Positions 63,256 to 64,000 of a DNA stretch of 64,000 nucleotides are shown here, in pieces; the first letter of the stretch is position 1; every line of letters begins with the position of its first letter. The notes under the pieces are model-generated. The model had not been told where the DNA came from, ran no database searches, and saw nothing but the letters and a program-made list of their open reading frames with translations. Source of the stretch: Amblyornis subalaris (Eukaryota > Chordata > Aves > Passeriformes > Ptilonorhynchidae); assembly GCA_018881555.1 (NCBI GenBank), contig JACAXG010000026.1, forward strand, positions 7,553,825-7,617,824, read 5' to 3'. Both the position numbers and the translations under genes were made by a program.

Positions 63256-64000
63256 GTAGGTAATGATTTTGTGGTTTTAGCTCAGCAAGATGAATATAAG
63301 GGTTAAAAAATTATTATTCCTTATTAGAGAAAGGGAGACTAAATTTGATAAAAAGATTGCTAGTTCCTGAGAATTAATTTGGCTGAAAATTAGAAGGGAA
63401 GAGGCTAATTGCTGACCAAGTCAGATTCTAAAATAGACTTCCAGTGTAAATATTGCTGGGGGATTGGAAGAGGGAAATAGATCTTGTGAGTTTACGGTTA
63501 CANTTACACAAATGAGGACATTTTCTGTGATAATGCAGTATGGCACTCTCATTTATTTTGTTCAAAAGCCAGTAACTTCTGAAAACATTCTTCTTGGCTT
63601 TTTACATGTCTTTGTAAAACAGTTCAACATTTCACAATGAATAAACCTAAATGTGAGGCATTTAGTCAGGATAATTATCATCACATCATGAAGTTTCAAA
63701 ATGATACTGCTGTAGGAGATAAAAGATCATAAAAGAGTATTACTTGTTTACTTACAAATAAGGCATATACATCTACACAACAAATTAAAAATAATTATTT
63801 GCTCTTTTATCTGTACTTCTTTCTTATTCACTGCAAATTGCTTTACCTCCAGTCCTATTATTCTACCCTGCTATGGAAATTTATCTTACCTTTTTTTGTT
63901 ACTTCTAGTTCCATTATCAAAAGATTGGATCCCTTCTGTCTCTTCTTTCATTCAGTCTTTTCTCTTTTGTTTTGATCTTTTTCCTAACTCTAAGATATGA
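63256..64000. other. Presumed intron to window end
   Basis: AT-rich sequence with no recognised feature. If the exon model is right this is the start of intron 2. Confidence 0.45.

Noticed and set aside
1..64000. CRISPR arrays, bacterial operons or phage genes
   Set aside because: There is no regular spaced repeat array and no bacterial-style gene density; the composition and CR1 content are those of a bird chromosome.
1..64000. tRNA, rRNA or snRNA genes
   Set aside because: I scanned for B-box-like GGTTCGAATCC words and other familiar RNA cores and saw none. A covariance-model search would be needed to exclude divergent copies.

Overview
The window looks like vertebrate, almost certainly avian, nuclear DNA. 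It is AT-rich and gene-poor. It carries about fourteen truncated CR1 LINE copies, several ending in the bird-typical run resembling ATTCTATGATTCTATGA, and a broken endogenous retrovirus of a type I associate with birds. No bacterial or phage feature, CRISPR array, tRNA or rRNA gene was found. The species cannot be named from the sequence.

Layout. 1-12.2 kb is AT-rich DNA with CR1 fragments at 1.9, 3.5 and 6.5 kb. 12.24-14.64 kb is a strong CpG island holding the only convincing host-gene feature: a TATA-like box and initiator spaced 30 bases apart, a short 5' UTR, and a first coding exon (12996-13047) that encodes a 17-residue hydrophobic signal peptide and ends at a GT donor in phase 1. A 12-bp minisatellite lies just upstream of the promoter and a 43-bp minisatellite lies just inside intron 1. 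The rest of the window (13.05-64 kb) is best read as the long first intron of this + strand gene. A candidate second exon (63187-63255) has good splice sites and is open only in the frame that exon 1 requires. I do not recognise the gene.

Within the presumed intron there are CR1 fragments on both strands, with none recognised between about 25.0 and 39.6 kb. At 45.0-47.8 kb lies a 5'-LTR, leader, gag and protease remnant of an endogenous retrovirus with stops, frameshifts and an Asp-to-Asn change at the protease active site; pol, env and a 3' LTR were not seen. A composite of an LTR-like segment and two CR1 3' ends lies at 58.0-59.1 kb, and an old reverse-transcriptase fragment at 61.7-62.0 kb. 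Most remaining open reading frames are chance or repeat-derived. Isolated N bases are scattered through the window.

No new defence, metabolic or mobile system was found. The best leads are the promoter and two-exon gene model, the two minisatellites flanking the promoter, and the relic retrovirus.
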